From an uncultured Actinomycetes bacterium (GTDB lineage Bacteria; Actinomycetota; Actinomycetes; S36-B12): a DNA stretch of 6,405 nucleotides. A program made the translations under genes and the position numbers. The stretch lies in assembly GCA_937876275.1 (NCBI GenBank), contig CALFIA010000263.1:1-6405 (forward strand), in the 5' to 3' direction. Shown here in pieces: positions 1 through 6,142 of this stretch. Below the pieces are notes generated by a model that made no database searches, had not been told where the DNA came from, and saw nothing but the letters and a program-made list of their open reading frames with translations. Within the stretch, counting starts at the first letter, position 1; each line of letters starts with the position of its first letter.

Positions 1-737
1 CAACGGAAGAACGCACCGTGAGCGGCAAGATGCCCGCCATCGACATAGAGGGTCTGGCCGGTGACCCAGGAAGCCTCATCCGAGCAGAAGAAACTCACGG
101 CATTGGCGATGTCATCGGGCTGGCCCATACGTGCAATCGGCAGGCATCCGGCGATGGCGGCTTGTGCAGTCGCATCGCCGTAGTGACCCGCGGTGCCCTC
201 GGTCATGACAGTGCCCGGACCGATCGAGTTCACGCGGATGCCGAGTCGGCCGAACTCCTGCGCCATGCCCTCGGTGATCTGGTTGATCGCGGCCTTCGAC
301 GCCGGATAGACCGACGTTCCCTCCGGGTGTGCCTGCGAGGTGATCGAGCTGAAGTTGACGATGCTGCCGCCGCCATTGGCAACCATGACAGGGACGAAAG
401 CCTGCGCGAGCAGGATCGGGCCGATGACATTGACGTCGAAGATCTGTCGCATCTCCTCGGCGGTGGTGTGCAGGAGATCCTGGTAGCGCTGGATTGCGGC
501 GTTGTTGATGAGCGCCGTGCATTTCGGCGCGAGTGCAACAAGCGCGGCGATCTGCACGGGGTCGGAGACATCAGCCACTGCGCTGCGGCAGCCAATCTCC
601 GCGGCTGCAGCAGTCACCTGAGCTTCGTTGACATCAATCGCGAGCACGTCATAACCGTCGGAGACAAGACGCGCGGCGATCGCCTTGCCGATGCCCTGCC
701 CGGCTCCCGTGACCACTGCGGTTCCACGATCACTCAT
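1..737 (-). CDS. Short-chain dehydrogenase/reductase SDR-B (NAD-type), C-terminus cut by window edge
   Basis: Classical SDR oxidoreductase with a Rossmann fold, presumably cytosolic, interconverting an alcohol and a ketone with a nicotinamide cofactor. In 245 complete codons I see the glycine-rich motif TGAGQGIG at residues 10-17, the second-strand acidic residue D35 (predicts NAD+ over NADP+), NNAA at 78-81 (NNAG is usual), N103, and the catalytic set S131, Y144, K148 in the YPASK context. The C-terminal VDGG motif is followed by about ten residues. That is near the normal family length, so only a few codons can be missing. The window ends inside a codon beginning TG, which could be the stop TGA. 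The ATG start at 737 is preceded by AAGGAG seven bases upstream, and it overlaps the ThuA-like stop as ATGA, implying translational coupling. It is the last visible gene of the left operon. The family is certain; the substrate is unknown. Confidence 0.95.
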   Translation of the reverse strand, partial: MSDRGTAVVTGAGQGIGKAIAARLVSDGYDVLAIDVNEAQVTAAAAEIGCRSAVADVSDPVQIAALVALAPKCTALINNAAIQRYQDLLHTTAEEMRQIFDVNVIGPILLAQAFVPVMVANGGGSIVNFSSITSQAHPEGTSVYPASKAAINQITEGMAQEFGRLGIRVNSIGPGTVMTEGTAGHYGDATAQAAIAGCLPIARMGQPDDIANAVSFFCSDEASWVTGQTLYVDGGHLAAHGAFFR

Positions 738-1552
738 GCTGCTGCTCCTTCTCGTGAGACGGAGCACTCGCTCCAGTCGCTTCCGTGCACGGCCCAGGCC
801 ACTGACCTGCGCATGATCTCGAGGAACTCCGGGGAATCCCAGGCCACCCGATCGATCACGCCGAGATCGTCAAGGCCCATGTCAGAGACGTCGAAACGAC
901 CGCGGCAATGGCCGAGGGTGAAGTACGTGACCTCACCATCTCCCTGCGGGCGCGTATACAGAATCGGATGACGAGTCCGGCCGGGAACACTCTGCGTCTC
1001 GAAGCCCGGGCAGTCCCCGTCGTACTCGGTGTCGAGGATGACGTGAAGATCGTCAGAAATCTCGCTGACGTAGATCTCGTCGGTGGTGCGGAAGTCGCTG
1101 AGTCCCGACACCAGCGGATGGCCCGAGTCCTTGACCTCGATCGCGTACTCAGCGATCTTGGGATGAGCGAGAAAGCGATTGCCCAGCAGCGCAGAGAAGG
1201 TAGGCATCACGTCCGGCGTACGGAAGATTCGCTCAGCGCCTCGCGTGGGCGCATCGATGGCCGAATTGGTGGCATGAAGAGCAAGAAGTCGAGCCCCTGC
1301 AGATATGCGATCGCGAAGTAGCGCAGCCTGAACCTGCGAGGGCCGCACATCGCAGGTGTAGGCGATCACTGCATCTGCCGCGCAGATTGACTCGATCTGC
1401 GAGAAGTCGGAATAAACGGCACAGCGGACGCTGTCATGGGTCTCCAGCCACTGCAGCAACCGAAGTCGCGCATAGTCGAAGTCATGCCAGCGCCCGCCGC
1501 ATACGAGCGCGATGTCGACTCGTGCGCCATCACAGCGCGCAGGAGTCGTCAT
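734..1552 (-). CDS. ThuA-like domain protein
   Basis: A 272-residue protein that I assign to the ThuA-like (trehalose utilisation) family, which has a class I glutamine-amidotransferase-like fold. Evidence is the order of family landmarks: an N-terminal strand ending CGG with WHDF at 22-25, ALHAT at 91-95, HPLVSGLSDF at 145-154 followed by the acidic pair D158-E159, HPILYTR at 195-201, GEVTYFTLGH at 206-215, and SPEF near the C-terminus before a final helix ending in AVAW. No signal peptide or membrane segment is visible. ThuA homologues have been linked to 3-keto-sugar metabolism in rhizobia, but the biochemical role of most members is unclear. Here the gene sits between two SDRs in one operon, 13 nt after SDR-A, and overlaps SDR-B by 4 nt, so a job in the same catabolic route is likely. 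Its ATG has only a weak Shine-Dalgarno sequence, so it probably depends on coupling to SDR-A. Family call is good; function is open. Confidence 0.85.
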   Translation of the reverse strand: MTTPARCDGARVDIALVCGGRWHDFDYARLRLLQWLETHDSVRCAVYSDFSQIESICAADAVIAYTCDVRPSQVQAALLRDRISAGARLLALHATNSAIDAPTRGAERIFRTPDVMPTFSALLGNRFLAHPKIAEYAIEVKDSGHPLVSGLSDFRTTDEIYVSEISDDLHVILDTEYDGDCPGFETQSVPGRTRHPILYTRPQGDGEVTYFTLGHCRGRFDVSDMGLDDLGVIDRVAWDSPEFLEIMRRSVAWAVHGSDWSECSVSREGAAA

Positions 1553-1565
1553 CGAAGTGCCGTGC

Positions 1566-2330
1566 TTAGTACTGGGTGCGAACGGTCATGCCGCCGTCGC
1601 ACACAAGGTTGGTGCCGACGGTGTATCCGGTGACGGGGCTGGCCAGCATGACGATCGCCGCGGCAACCTCTTCCGGCTTACCCATGCGACCGATCGGGAT
1701 CGAGCCGAGAACCTTCTCGTAGACCTCCGGGCGACCGGCCTTGATCTTGCCCCAGTCGCCATCGTCGAAGTAGACAGGACCGGGCGAGACGCTGTTGACG
1801 CGGATGCCCTTGGGCGCAAGAGCGTGAGCGGCTGCTGACGCGTGGCGCAGGATTGCTGCCTTGAACGCGCCGTAGGAGTTCGGGCTCGACGGCCAGACAT
1901 TGTCGAAGCCGAAGGTCGACGACAGCGCGATGATCGAGCCGCCGCCGGCGGCTTCCATGAGCGGGGTGACTTCGTCGATGGCGTGTACGAGCGGGAGCAG
2001 ATCGAGCTCGAGGCTCTGCTGCCACTGCTCGGCGCCCTTCAGGGATCCGCCGGTCACGTTCGAGACATAGATGTCAACGCCGCCAAGTGCTGCCGCGGCC
2101 TCCTGGATGAAGCCCTTCAGCTCGGCTTCCTTACTGACATCGACTGCCTTCGCGAAGACGGTGGCACCCTTGGCCGTTAGTTCAGCTGCTACCTCGGCAA
2201 CCACATCGGCATTGCGAGCGCAGAAAGCGACGGATGCGCCCTCGGCTGCAAGCAGTTCGACGGTCGCGCGACCGATGCCACGGGTACCGCCCGTGACGAT
2301 TGCGCGCTTGCCCTTGAGACCAAGATCCAT
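1566..2330 (-). CDS. Short-chain dehydrogenase/reductase SDR-A (NADP-type), divergent active site
   Basis: A 254-residue classical SDR and first gene of the left operon. The glycine motif TGGTRGIG lies at 13-20. The Arg inside that motif (R17) and R39 after the second strand both predict NADP(H). The catalytic Tyr and Lys are Y153 and K157 (YGAFK), with Ser at 137/138. Two departures stand out: the NNAG motif is replaced by SNVTG (90-94), and the position usually held by the structural/catalytic Asn is D110. The Ser-Tyr spacing is also about two residues longer than in the neighbouring SDRs. I chose the ATG at 2330 because GAGGA sits five bases upstream. An in-frame TTG at 2342 would add four residues but overlaps that ribosome site. 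The stop is TAA. The C-terminus has the usual CDGG motif. It probably reduces or oxidises a keto/hydroxyl intermediate; the substrate is unknown. Confidence 0.94.
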   Translation of the reverse strand: MDLGLKGKRAIVTGGTRGIGRATVELLAAEGASVAFCARNADVVAEVAAELTAKGATVFAKAVDVSKEAELKGFIQEAAAALGGVDIYVSNVTGGSLKGAEQWQQSLELDLLPLVHAIDEVTPLMEAAGGGSIIALSSTFGFDNVWPSSPNSYGAFKAAILRHASAAAHALAPKGIRVNSVSPGPVYFDDGDWGKIKAGRPEVYEKVLGSIPIGRMGKPEEVAAAIVMLASPVTGYTVGTNLVCDGGMTVRTQY

Positions 2331-2422
2331 ATCAATCCTCAAAACGTAGGGATGTAGTGATGCGGTTGCATGTTACTAGCATCGGACTACGGTAAGTACT
2401 GAATCCGACGAATGAGGAGCCC
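2331..2422. promoter_or_regulatory. Divergent intergenic region between SDR-A operon and ferredoxin
   Basis: This 92-bp spacer is less GC-rich than its flanks and must hold the start signals for both the leftward SDR-A operon and the rightward ferredoxin gene. On the plus strand, TTGCAT (2366-2371) lies 16 bases before TACGGT (2388-2393). These are a plausible -35/-10 pair of the TTGnnn/TAnnnT type, followed by the ferredoxin ribosome site GAGGAG at 2414-2419. An imperfect TGC...GCA dyad at 2367-2381 overlaps the proposed -35 and could bind a regulator, but it is weak. I cannot pick a convincing leftward -10. The promoter is inferred from motif and position only. Confidence 0.4.
2336..2340 (-). 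promoter_or_regulatory. Ribosome binding site deciding the SDR-A start
   Basis: On the minus strand this reads GAGGA, five bases before the ATG at 2330. It overlaps the alternative in-frame TTG at 2342-2340, which argues against the TTG as the start. Confidence 0.75.
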
Positions 2423-2737
2423 ATGAGCACCACGAGCATCGTGACCGTGCAGCCGCTCGGCATCGAGCTCGAGGTAGCCCCGGACCAGACCGTGATGGCC
2501 GCCGCAATCGAACAGGGCTACGGCTGGCCGACCGTCTGCGAAGCCAATGCCTCGTGCGGTACATGTGTCTCGATCGTTGAGGAAGGCGCCGAGAACTGCG
2601 GCCCCATGCCTGCCGACGAGGAAGAGACGCTCACTCGAACCCTCGTGCCGCTCGATGGCCAGCGCCGCCTGGCCTGCCGACTCACGGTGACCGGACCAGT
2701 CACGCTCAAGAAGAGGGGCGTGCACAAGTCCGAATAG
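2423..2737 (+). CDS. [2Fe-2S] ferredoxin, adrenodoxin type
   Basis: A 104-residue soluble electron carrier. The cluster ligands are C39, C45, C48 and C85. This gives C-x5-C-x2-C followed by x36-C, the spacing of adrenodoxin/putidaredoxin-type ferredoxins rather than the C-x4-C of plant photosynthetic ferredoxins. The motif CEANASCGTC and the later RLACR fit this family. An acidic stretch between the third and fourth ligands (residues 53-68, many Glu/Asp) is where such ferredoxins contact reductases and P450s. C59 is an extra non-ligand cysteine. The tail is basic (KKRG). The ATG at 2423 follows GAGGAG (2414-2419). The gene is alone on the plus strand between two minus-strand operons, with no P450, Rieske oxygenase or ferredoxin reductase in the window. 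Its partner must lie outside, and the likely role is feeding electrons to a hydroxylase in the same degradation pathway. Confidence 0.95.
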   Translation: MSTTSIVTVQPLGIELEVAPDQTVMAAAIEQGYGWPTVCEANASCGTCVSIVEEGAENCGPMPADEEETLTRTLVPLDGQRRLACRLTVTGPVTLKKRGVHKSE

Positions 2738-2751
2738 CGGCTCGTGCGCGC

Positions 2752-3666
2752 TTAACCCTTGCCCGCCTCAACCACGGGAGCAAGCTTCTTCGGCAGGGCC
2801 AGCCACTCTTCCGGTGAGGAGTAGGCCAGCTCGAAGTTCGCATCGATCGATACGGCCTCCACGCCGGATGCAGCCGCCGCGGCCACCTGCTCGCACAGTT
2901 GGTCGACACTGAGCGGCTGCAGGTTCGCCACGATCACGGGCGGATCGGTGAACAGGTTCCAGCACATCGTGAGCGGTGCGAGCGACGGATCGCGCATCTC
3001 GTTCAGCTTCTCGAAGGTCTCCAGATGCTGCTCGAGGGTGCCTGATGCCGGATTCCAGATGTCGAACTTCTCGGCGGTGCGCTTGAGGCCTGCCTCGGAG
3101 CGCATACCTGACATCAGAGGCGGGTGCGGCTTCTGCAGCGGCTTCGGTCGAACGTCCGATTCGGGGATATCGAAGAACTCACCGCTGAACGACACGGGAT
3201 CGGCACCCCAGCAGGCCTTCAGTGCATCGATCAACTCGTCGGCGCGCTTACCGCGCGTGCGCGGATCGACGTCGTACTGCGCATGCTCTTCATCGGACCA
3301 CCCGACGCTGAAGCCGAACACAGTACGACCGCCTGACAGTAGGTCGAGTGTCGTGATGCGCTGAGCAAGATCAACGGGGCGGTGATACCCGGCGACCAGG
3401 ATGCTCGTGCCGATCAGCACCTTCTCTGTCCATGCGGCAACCGCCGCGAGAATCTCCATCGGTTGCAGAATCGCGCGATAGGCCTCGGGCACCGCGAGCC
3501 CCGGTCTCGCGGAGTAACCCGACGCCGGATTGAGCGGATAGAACAGGTGCTGCTGAACGAACAGCGAGCCGAACCCGAGTTCCTCGGCCGACTCCGCGAA
3601 ACCGCGAATCGTGTCGCGTGTTGCGAAGTTGCCGAGCTGGGGAAGGGAAAGACCAACGCGGGTCAC
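2752..3666 (-). CDS. LLM-class (luciferase-like) F420- or FMN-dependent oxidoreductase
   Basis: A 304-residue TIM-barrel flavin/deazaflavin enzyme of the bacterial luciferase-like superfamily. It resembles the group usually annotated as probable F420-dependent oxidoreductases in Actinobacteria. Visible landmarks are an N-terminal GLSLPQLG strand, GTSILVAGYHRP at 86-97, the LSGGR turn at 110-114 followed by VGW (121-123) and an acidic SDEE, and RPKPLQKPHPP at 173-183. An FDIWNP stretch follows near residue 201. Length is normal. The start is GTG at 3666, overlapping the SDR-C stop as GTGA, with only a weak ribosome site, so translation is probably coupled. It is the last gene of the ligase operon; its TAA lies 14 bp from the convergent ferredoxin. 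F420 versus FMN cannot be settled from the sequence alone. A hydride transfer or Baeyer-Villiger-like oxygenation of a pathway intermediate are both possible. Confidence 0.92.
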   Translation of the reverse strand: MTRVGLSLPQLGNFATRDTIRGFAESAEELGFGSLFVQQHLFYPLNPASGYSARPGLAVPEAYRAILQPMEILAAVAAWTEKVLIGTSILVAGYHRPVDLAQRITTLDLLSGGRTVFGFSVGWSDEEHAQYDVDPRTRGKRADELIDALKACWGADPVSFSGEFFDIPESDVRPKPLQKPHPPLMSGMRSEAGLKRTAEKFDIWNPASGTLEQHLETFEKLNEMRDPSLAPLTMCWNLFTDPPVIVANLQPLSVDQLCEQVAAAAASGVEAVSIDANFELAYSSPEEWLALPKKLAPVVEAGKG

Positions 3667-4439
3667 GGGTACAGACCACCGCCGACGGTCACGACCTCGC
3701 CGTGCATGTACGGAACCTCATCGCTGAGTAGCCATGCTGCGGTCGCGGCAACCTCATCGGCTTCCGCATATCGCCCGAGCGGAACAGCCATGAGCAGTGC
3801 CGACTTCAGGCTTGCCCCATCCATGCCGGCAAGCGCGCCGAGGCCGTCCTCAAGGGGCTTCATCATGCGCGTATCGACAACGCCCGGTGCCACGACATTG
3901 ACGCGAATACCGAGTGCGCCGGTCTCCTTCATCAGCGAGCGCGCGAGACCGATGACGGCGTGCTTGCTCGCGTTGTAGACGGAGACGCCCGCGTCGCTCT
4001 TGAGACCCGCGATCGATGCCGTGAACACGATCTTGCCGGCGGTCGGCTGGGTCGCCATCTGGCGAACAGCGGCTGAAGCACCCAGGAATGCCGAGAGCAC
4101 GTTGACGTTCATGACCTTGTGGAAGTCGGCAATGTCGAACGAAGCGACAGGAAGAACCTTGGACTCGACGCCTGCGTTGGCATGGAACATGTCGACGGAG
4201 CCGAAGGTCTCGACGGTCTTGGCGAAGAAGTCCTCAGTCGCCTGCGGATCGCTGACATCAGCGCGGATAGCAATGATGCGATCACCGAGTTCGGCGACAA
4301 GAGCATCGAGCCCTGCCTGATCGAGATCAACTGCGACGATATTCGCGCCCTCGGCATGAAGTCTGCGGCACGTGGCCGAACCGATGCCGCCGGCAGCGCC
4401 GGTCACGATGGCCGTGCGTCCTGCAATGCCCTTCAGCAT
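3663..4439 (-). CDS. Short-chain dehydrogenase/reductase SDR-C (NAD-type)
   Basis: A 258-residue classical SDR with a complete active site: TGAAGGIG at 13-20, D38 after the second strand (predicts NAD+), ANAG at 87-90, N113, S142, Y155 and K159 (YNASK). The C-terminus ends GGGLYP, slightly different from the usual VDGG but in the right place. It has an insertion of Gly/Ala-rich residues after the PG motif (roughly 190-215), the substrate-lid region. The ATG at 4439 follows GGGGAG, which begins on the last base of the ligase stop codon. The gap between the genes is only 9 nt, and the downstream gene overlaps by 4 nt. This places it firmly in the ligase operon. A 3-hydroxyacyl-CoA or ring-hydroxyl dehydrogenase role would suit the neighbours, but this is inference. 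Confidence 0.95.
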   Translation of the reverse strand: MLKGIAGRTAIVTGAAGGIGSATCRRLHAEGANIVAVDLDQAGLDALVAELGDRIIAIRADVSDPQATEDFFAKTVETFGSVDMFHANAGVESKVLPVASFDIADFHKVMNVNVLSAFLGASAAVRQMATQPTAGKIVFTASIAGLKSDAGVSVYNASKHAVIGLARSLMKETGALGIRVNVVAPGVVDTRMMKPLEDGLGALAGMDGASLKSALLMAVPLGRYAEADEVAATAAWLLSDEVPYMHGEVVTVGGGLYP

Positions 4440-4448
4440 GACTCTCCC

Positions 4449-6014
4449 CTATCCACCGATCGTGCGATCGGAATCCCAGTACGGCTTGCGTAGTGACTTC
4501 TTGTCGATCTTCTGCATCTCATTGCGCGGCAGCTCTTCTACCAATTCGAACTTACGCGGAATCTTGTAGCTCGCGAGGCGATCGCGGCAGAAAGTCTCCA
4601 GCTCGCTCGCGGTCGGCGGGTTCAGCGGATCGCTCGCGACGACCAGAGCCAGCAACTGCTCGCCGAGGTCAGCATGCGGAATGCCGATGACTGCGATGTC
4701 GGCAACTCCCGGATACTCGCGAAGAACGTTCTCGCTTTCGGACGGGTACAGGTTCACCCCGCCCGAGACCACCATGTCGGAAACCCGATCGGTAATGAAG
4801 ATGAAGCCGTTCTCGTCGACATGCCCCATGTCACCCAGCGTGAAGATGCCGGGCTTCACGTAGGCCTTGGCTGTCTTCTCCGGATCCTGGTGGTACGTGA
4901 TGCCGTAGCCCTCGGGTGCCTCGAAGGCGAGCAGACCTGTCTCATTCGCAGCCAGATCATTGCCCTGCTCGTCGAACACGTGAATGACATAAGGGTCGAT
5001 AGTGCGGCCGACTGAGCCGGGATGCTGCAACCAGTCTGTGGAGTTGATGCGGCACAGGGTGCCCGACTCACTGCCGCCGTAAGACTCAGTGAAGACAGGG
5101 CCCCACCACTCGATCATCGCGCGCTTGACGTCAGCCGGGCAGGCCGAGCCAGTGTGCGCGACGAACGTGATCGAGTCGTGGTTGTACTTCGCACGCACGG
5201 CGGGGTCGACAGCCAGGAGTCTCTGGAAGTGCGTGGGCACCATAACGGACGACACGACGCCGTGATCCTGGATCAGTCGCAGCACCTCCTCGCCGTCGAA
5301 CTTGCCCATCACCACGACGGTCTCGCCGAGAAGGAAGTGACGTACGGCAGCGAGCGGACCGTTGTGCTGAAGAGGGCCGACCACGATGTGCGGCCCTGCA
5401 GGGAATTGCGCCCGCTCGCGCAGCTTGTCGAGATACTCGCCACTCGTGGCACATGGCGCCAGCACCCAACGGGTTGCCGTTCCGCGCGCGCGACCGGTGG
5501 TGCCCGAGGTGTAAACCATCACCGGGCTGGCCGGGCGCACGGGGAAATCGGCCAGGGGTGCATGCGCGGCAATCCAGTCATCCCACATCACCAGGCCATC
5601 GGGGACGGTGGTCGGCTTCGAGGTCGAGTGCAGGACGACACACTTCACGAGACCCTGCTCGAGTGCCTCCATCGATGCAGCCGCGCCGCCCGGGCCGGTG
5701 ATCAAGCCGGCCATGTGGGCGTCGTCGATCTGGTCGGCGAGTTCGCGAAGGGTCAGCTGGCGCGAGACCGCCACCGTGCCGACGCCTGCCATCAGACCGG
5801 CTGAGTGGCCGAGGATCGTGTGCAGGGTGTTGTCGCCGAGAACCCCCCAACGCTGCTGGGGCTCGGGTGATGCCTCGAGCATTGCCGTTGCCGCGGCGGC
5901 GAGCTCCGTGGCGACCTGCGCCCAGGTGCGAGTCGACGTCGAGTCGACGAGTGCGAGTTCATCGGGGGCCGTGCGCGCACGATCAGCGATGGGACCAAGG
6001 GGCAGGGCGGGCAT
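4449..6014 (-). CDS. AMP-forming acyl-CoA ligase (ANL superfamily, FadD-like)
   Basis: A 521-residue adenylate-forming enzyme predicted to activate a carboxylic acid with ATP and join it to coenzyme A. Core motifs in order: the phosphate loop YTSGTTG at 168-174 followed by RARG (RPKG is usual), GPLQHNGPL at 213-221, the A5 motif SYGGSESG with E316, D395 in TLGDMGH, the hinge region DRVSDMVVSGGVNLYPSE at 409-426, and the A10 lysine K502 in MQKIDKK. The phosphate loop lacks the common Lys, and A5 reads YGGSE rather than YGxTE; both are tolerated in the superfamily. I start at the ATG at 6014, which has GAAGGA five bases upstream. An earlier in-frame ATG at 6038 would add eight residues but has no ribosome site. 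It is first in a three-gene operon and divergent from an acyl-CoA dehydrogenase, which supports a beta-oxidation-type role. Chain or ring substrate is unknown. Confidence 0.94.
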   Translation of the reverse strand: MPALPLGPIADRARTAPDELALVDSTSTRTWAQVATELAAAATAMLEASPEPQQRWGVLGDNTLHTILGHSAGLMAGVGTVAVSRQLTLRELADQIDDAHMAGLITGPGGAAASMEALEQGLVKCVVLHSTSKPTTVPDGLVMWDDWIAAHAPLADFPVRPASPVMVYTSGTTGRARGTATRWVLAPCATSGEYLDKLRERAQFPAGPHIVVGPLQHNGPLAAVRHFLLGETVVVMGKFDGEEVLRLIQDHGVVSSVMVPTHFQRLLAVDPAVRAKYNHDSITFVAHTGSACPADVKRAMIEWWGPVFTESYGGSESGTLCRINSTDWLQHPGSVGRTIDPYVIHVFDEQGNDLAANETGLLAFEAPEGYGITYHQDPEKTAKAYVKPGIFTLGDMGHVDENGFIFITDRVSDMVVSGGVNLYPSESENVLREYPGVADIAVIGIPHADLGEQLLALVVASDPLNPPTASELETFCRDRLASYKIPRKFELVEELPRNEMQKIDKKSLRKPYWDSDRTIGG

Positions 6015-6019
6015 GTGGA

Positions 6020-6025
6020 TCCTTC
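6020..6025 (-). promoter_or_regulatory. Ribosome binding site deciding the ligase start
   Basis: On the minus strand this reads GAAGGA, five bases before the ATG at 6014. The upstream in-frame ATG at 6038 has no purine-rich site at a usable distance, so the shorter protein is preferred. Confidence 0.7.
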
Positions 6026-6092
6026 GGGCAGGCGTCATGGCCAGGCACGGGACCTGACACAGCAGTCGTGCGGAGGATACCCTCTCTTAGTA

Positions 6093-6103
6093 GAGTCAGA
6101 CTC
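6093..6103. repeat. Perfect 11-bp palindrome, candidate operator
   Basis: GAGTCAGACTC is a perfect inverted repeat around A6098. Partial symmetry continues outward: T6091 pairs with A6105, and TT at 6087-6088 pairs with AA at 6108-6109. This gives about 23 bp of dyad character, the size of a typical dimeric repressor site. Its location between two divergent catabolic genes supports an operator role. I do not recognise the motif as that of a specific regulator. Confidence 0.4.
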
Positions 6104-6142
6104 AAGAAACCACATCTCGTCTCTAGTGCGATACGGAGCATC

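Larger units (their letters stand above)
6015..6142. promoter_or_regulatory. Divergent promoter region between ligase operon and acyl-CoA dehydrogenase
   Basis: This 128-bp spacer separates two divergent catabolic genes and should carry both start signals. On the minus strand TATCCT (6079-6074) is a possible -10 for the ligase operon. A palindrome at 6093-6103 would then lie just upstream of it, where a repressor could block RNA polymerase. For the plus-strand gene I see the ribosome site GGAG at 6135-6138 but no clear -35/-10 pair. Confidence 0.35.

Noticed and set aside
18..971. Long plus-strand open frame opposite SDR-B and the end of the ThuA-like gene
   Set aside because: It lies antisense to two genes with clear family motifs. 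Its translation is rich in Arg, Asp and His with no recognisable domain, which is typical of reverse-strand frames in GC-rich coding DNA.
734..1552. Calling the ThuA-like gene a trehalose utilisation enzyme
   Set aside because: The family name comes from a rhizobial trehalose locus. No sugar transporter, kinase or glycosidase is near this gene, so transferring that function would be unsupported.
2340..2342. TTG start for SDR-A, four residues upstream of the chosen ATG
   Set aside because: The TTG overlaps the GAGGA ribosome site that is ideally spaced for the ATG at 2330.
2736..2752. Possible terminator hairpin between ferredoxin and LLM gene (AGCG...CGCT)
   Set aside because: The stem is only four pairs with a nine-base loop and no T-run follows, so it is not a credible intrinsic terminator.
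5022..5804. 260-codon plus-strand open frame opposite the acyl-CoA ligase
   Set aside because: The minus strand encodes all the ligase core motifs across this stretch. The antisense product shows no domain and is dominated by Arg/His/Gly runs.
6036..6038. Upstream ATG start for the acyl-CoA ligase
   Set aside because: No ribosome site precedes it, and the extra eight residues show no family similarity. The ATG at 6014 has GAAGGA at five bases.
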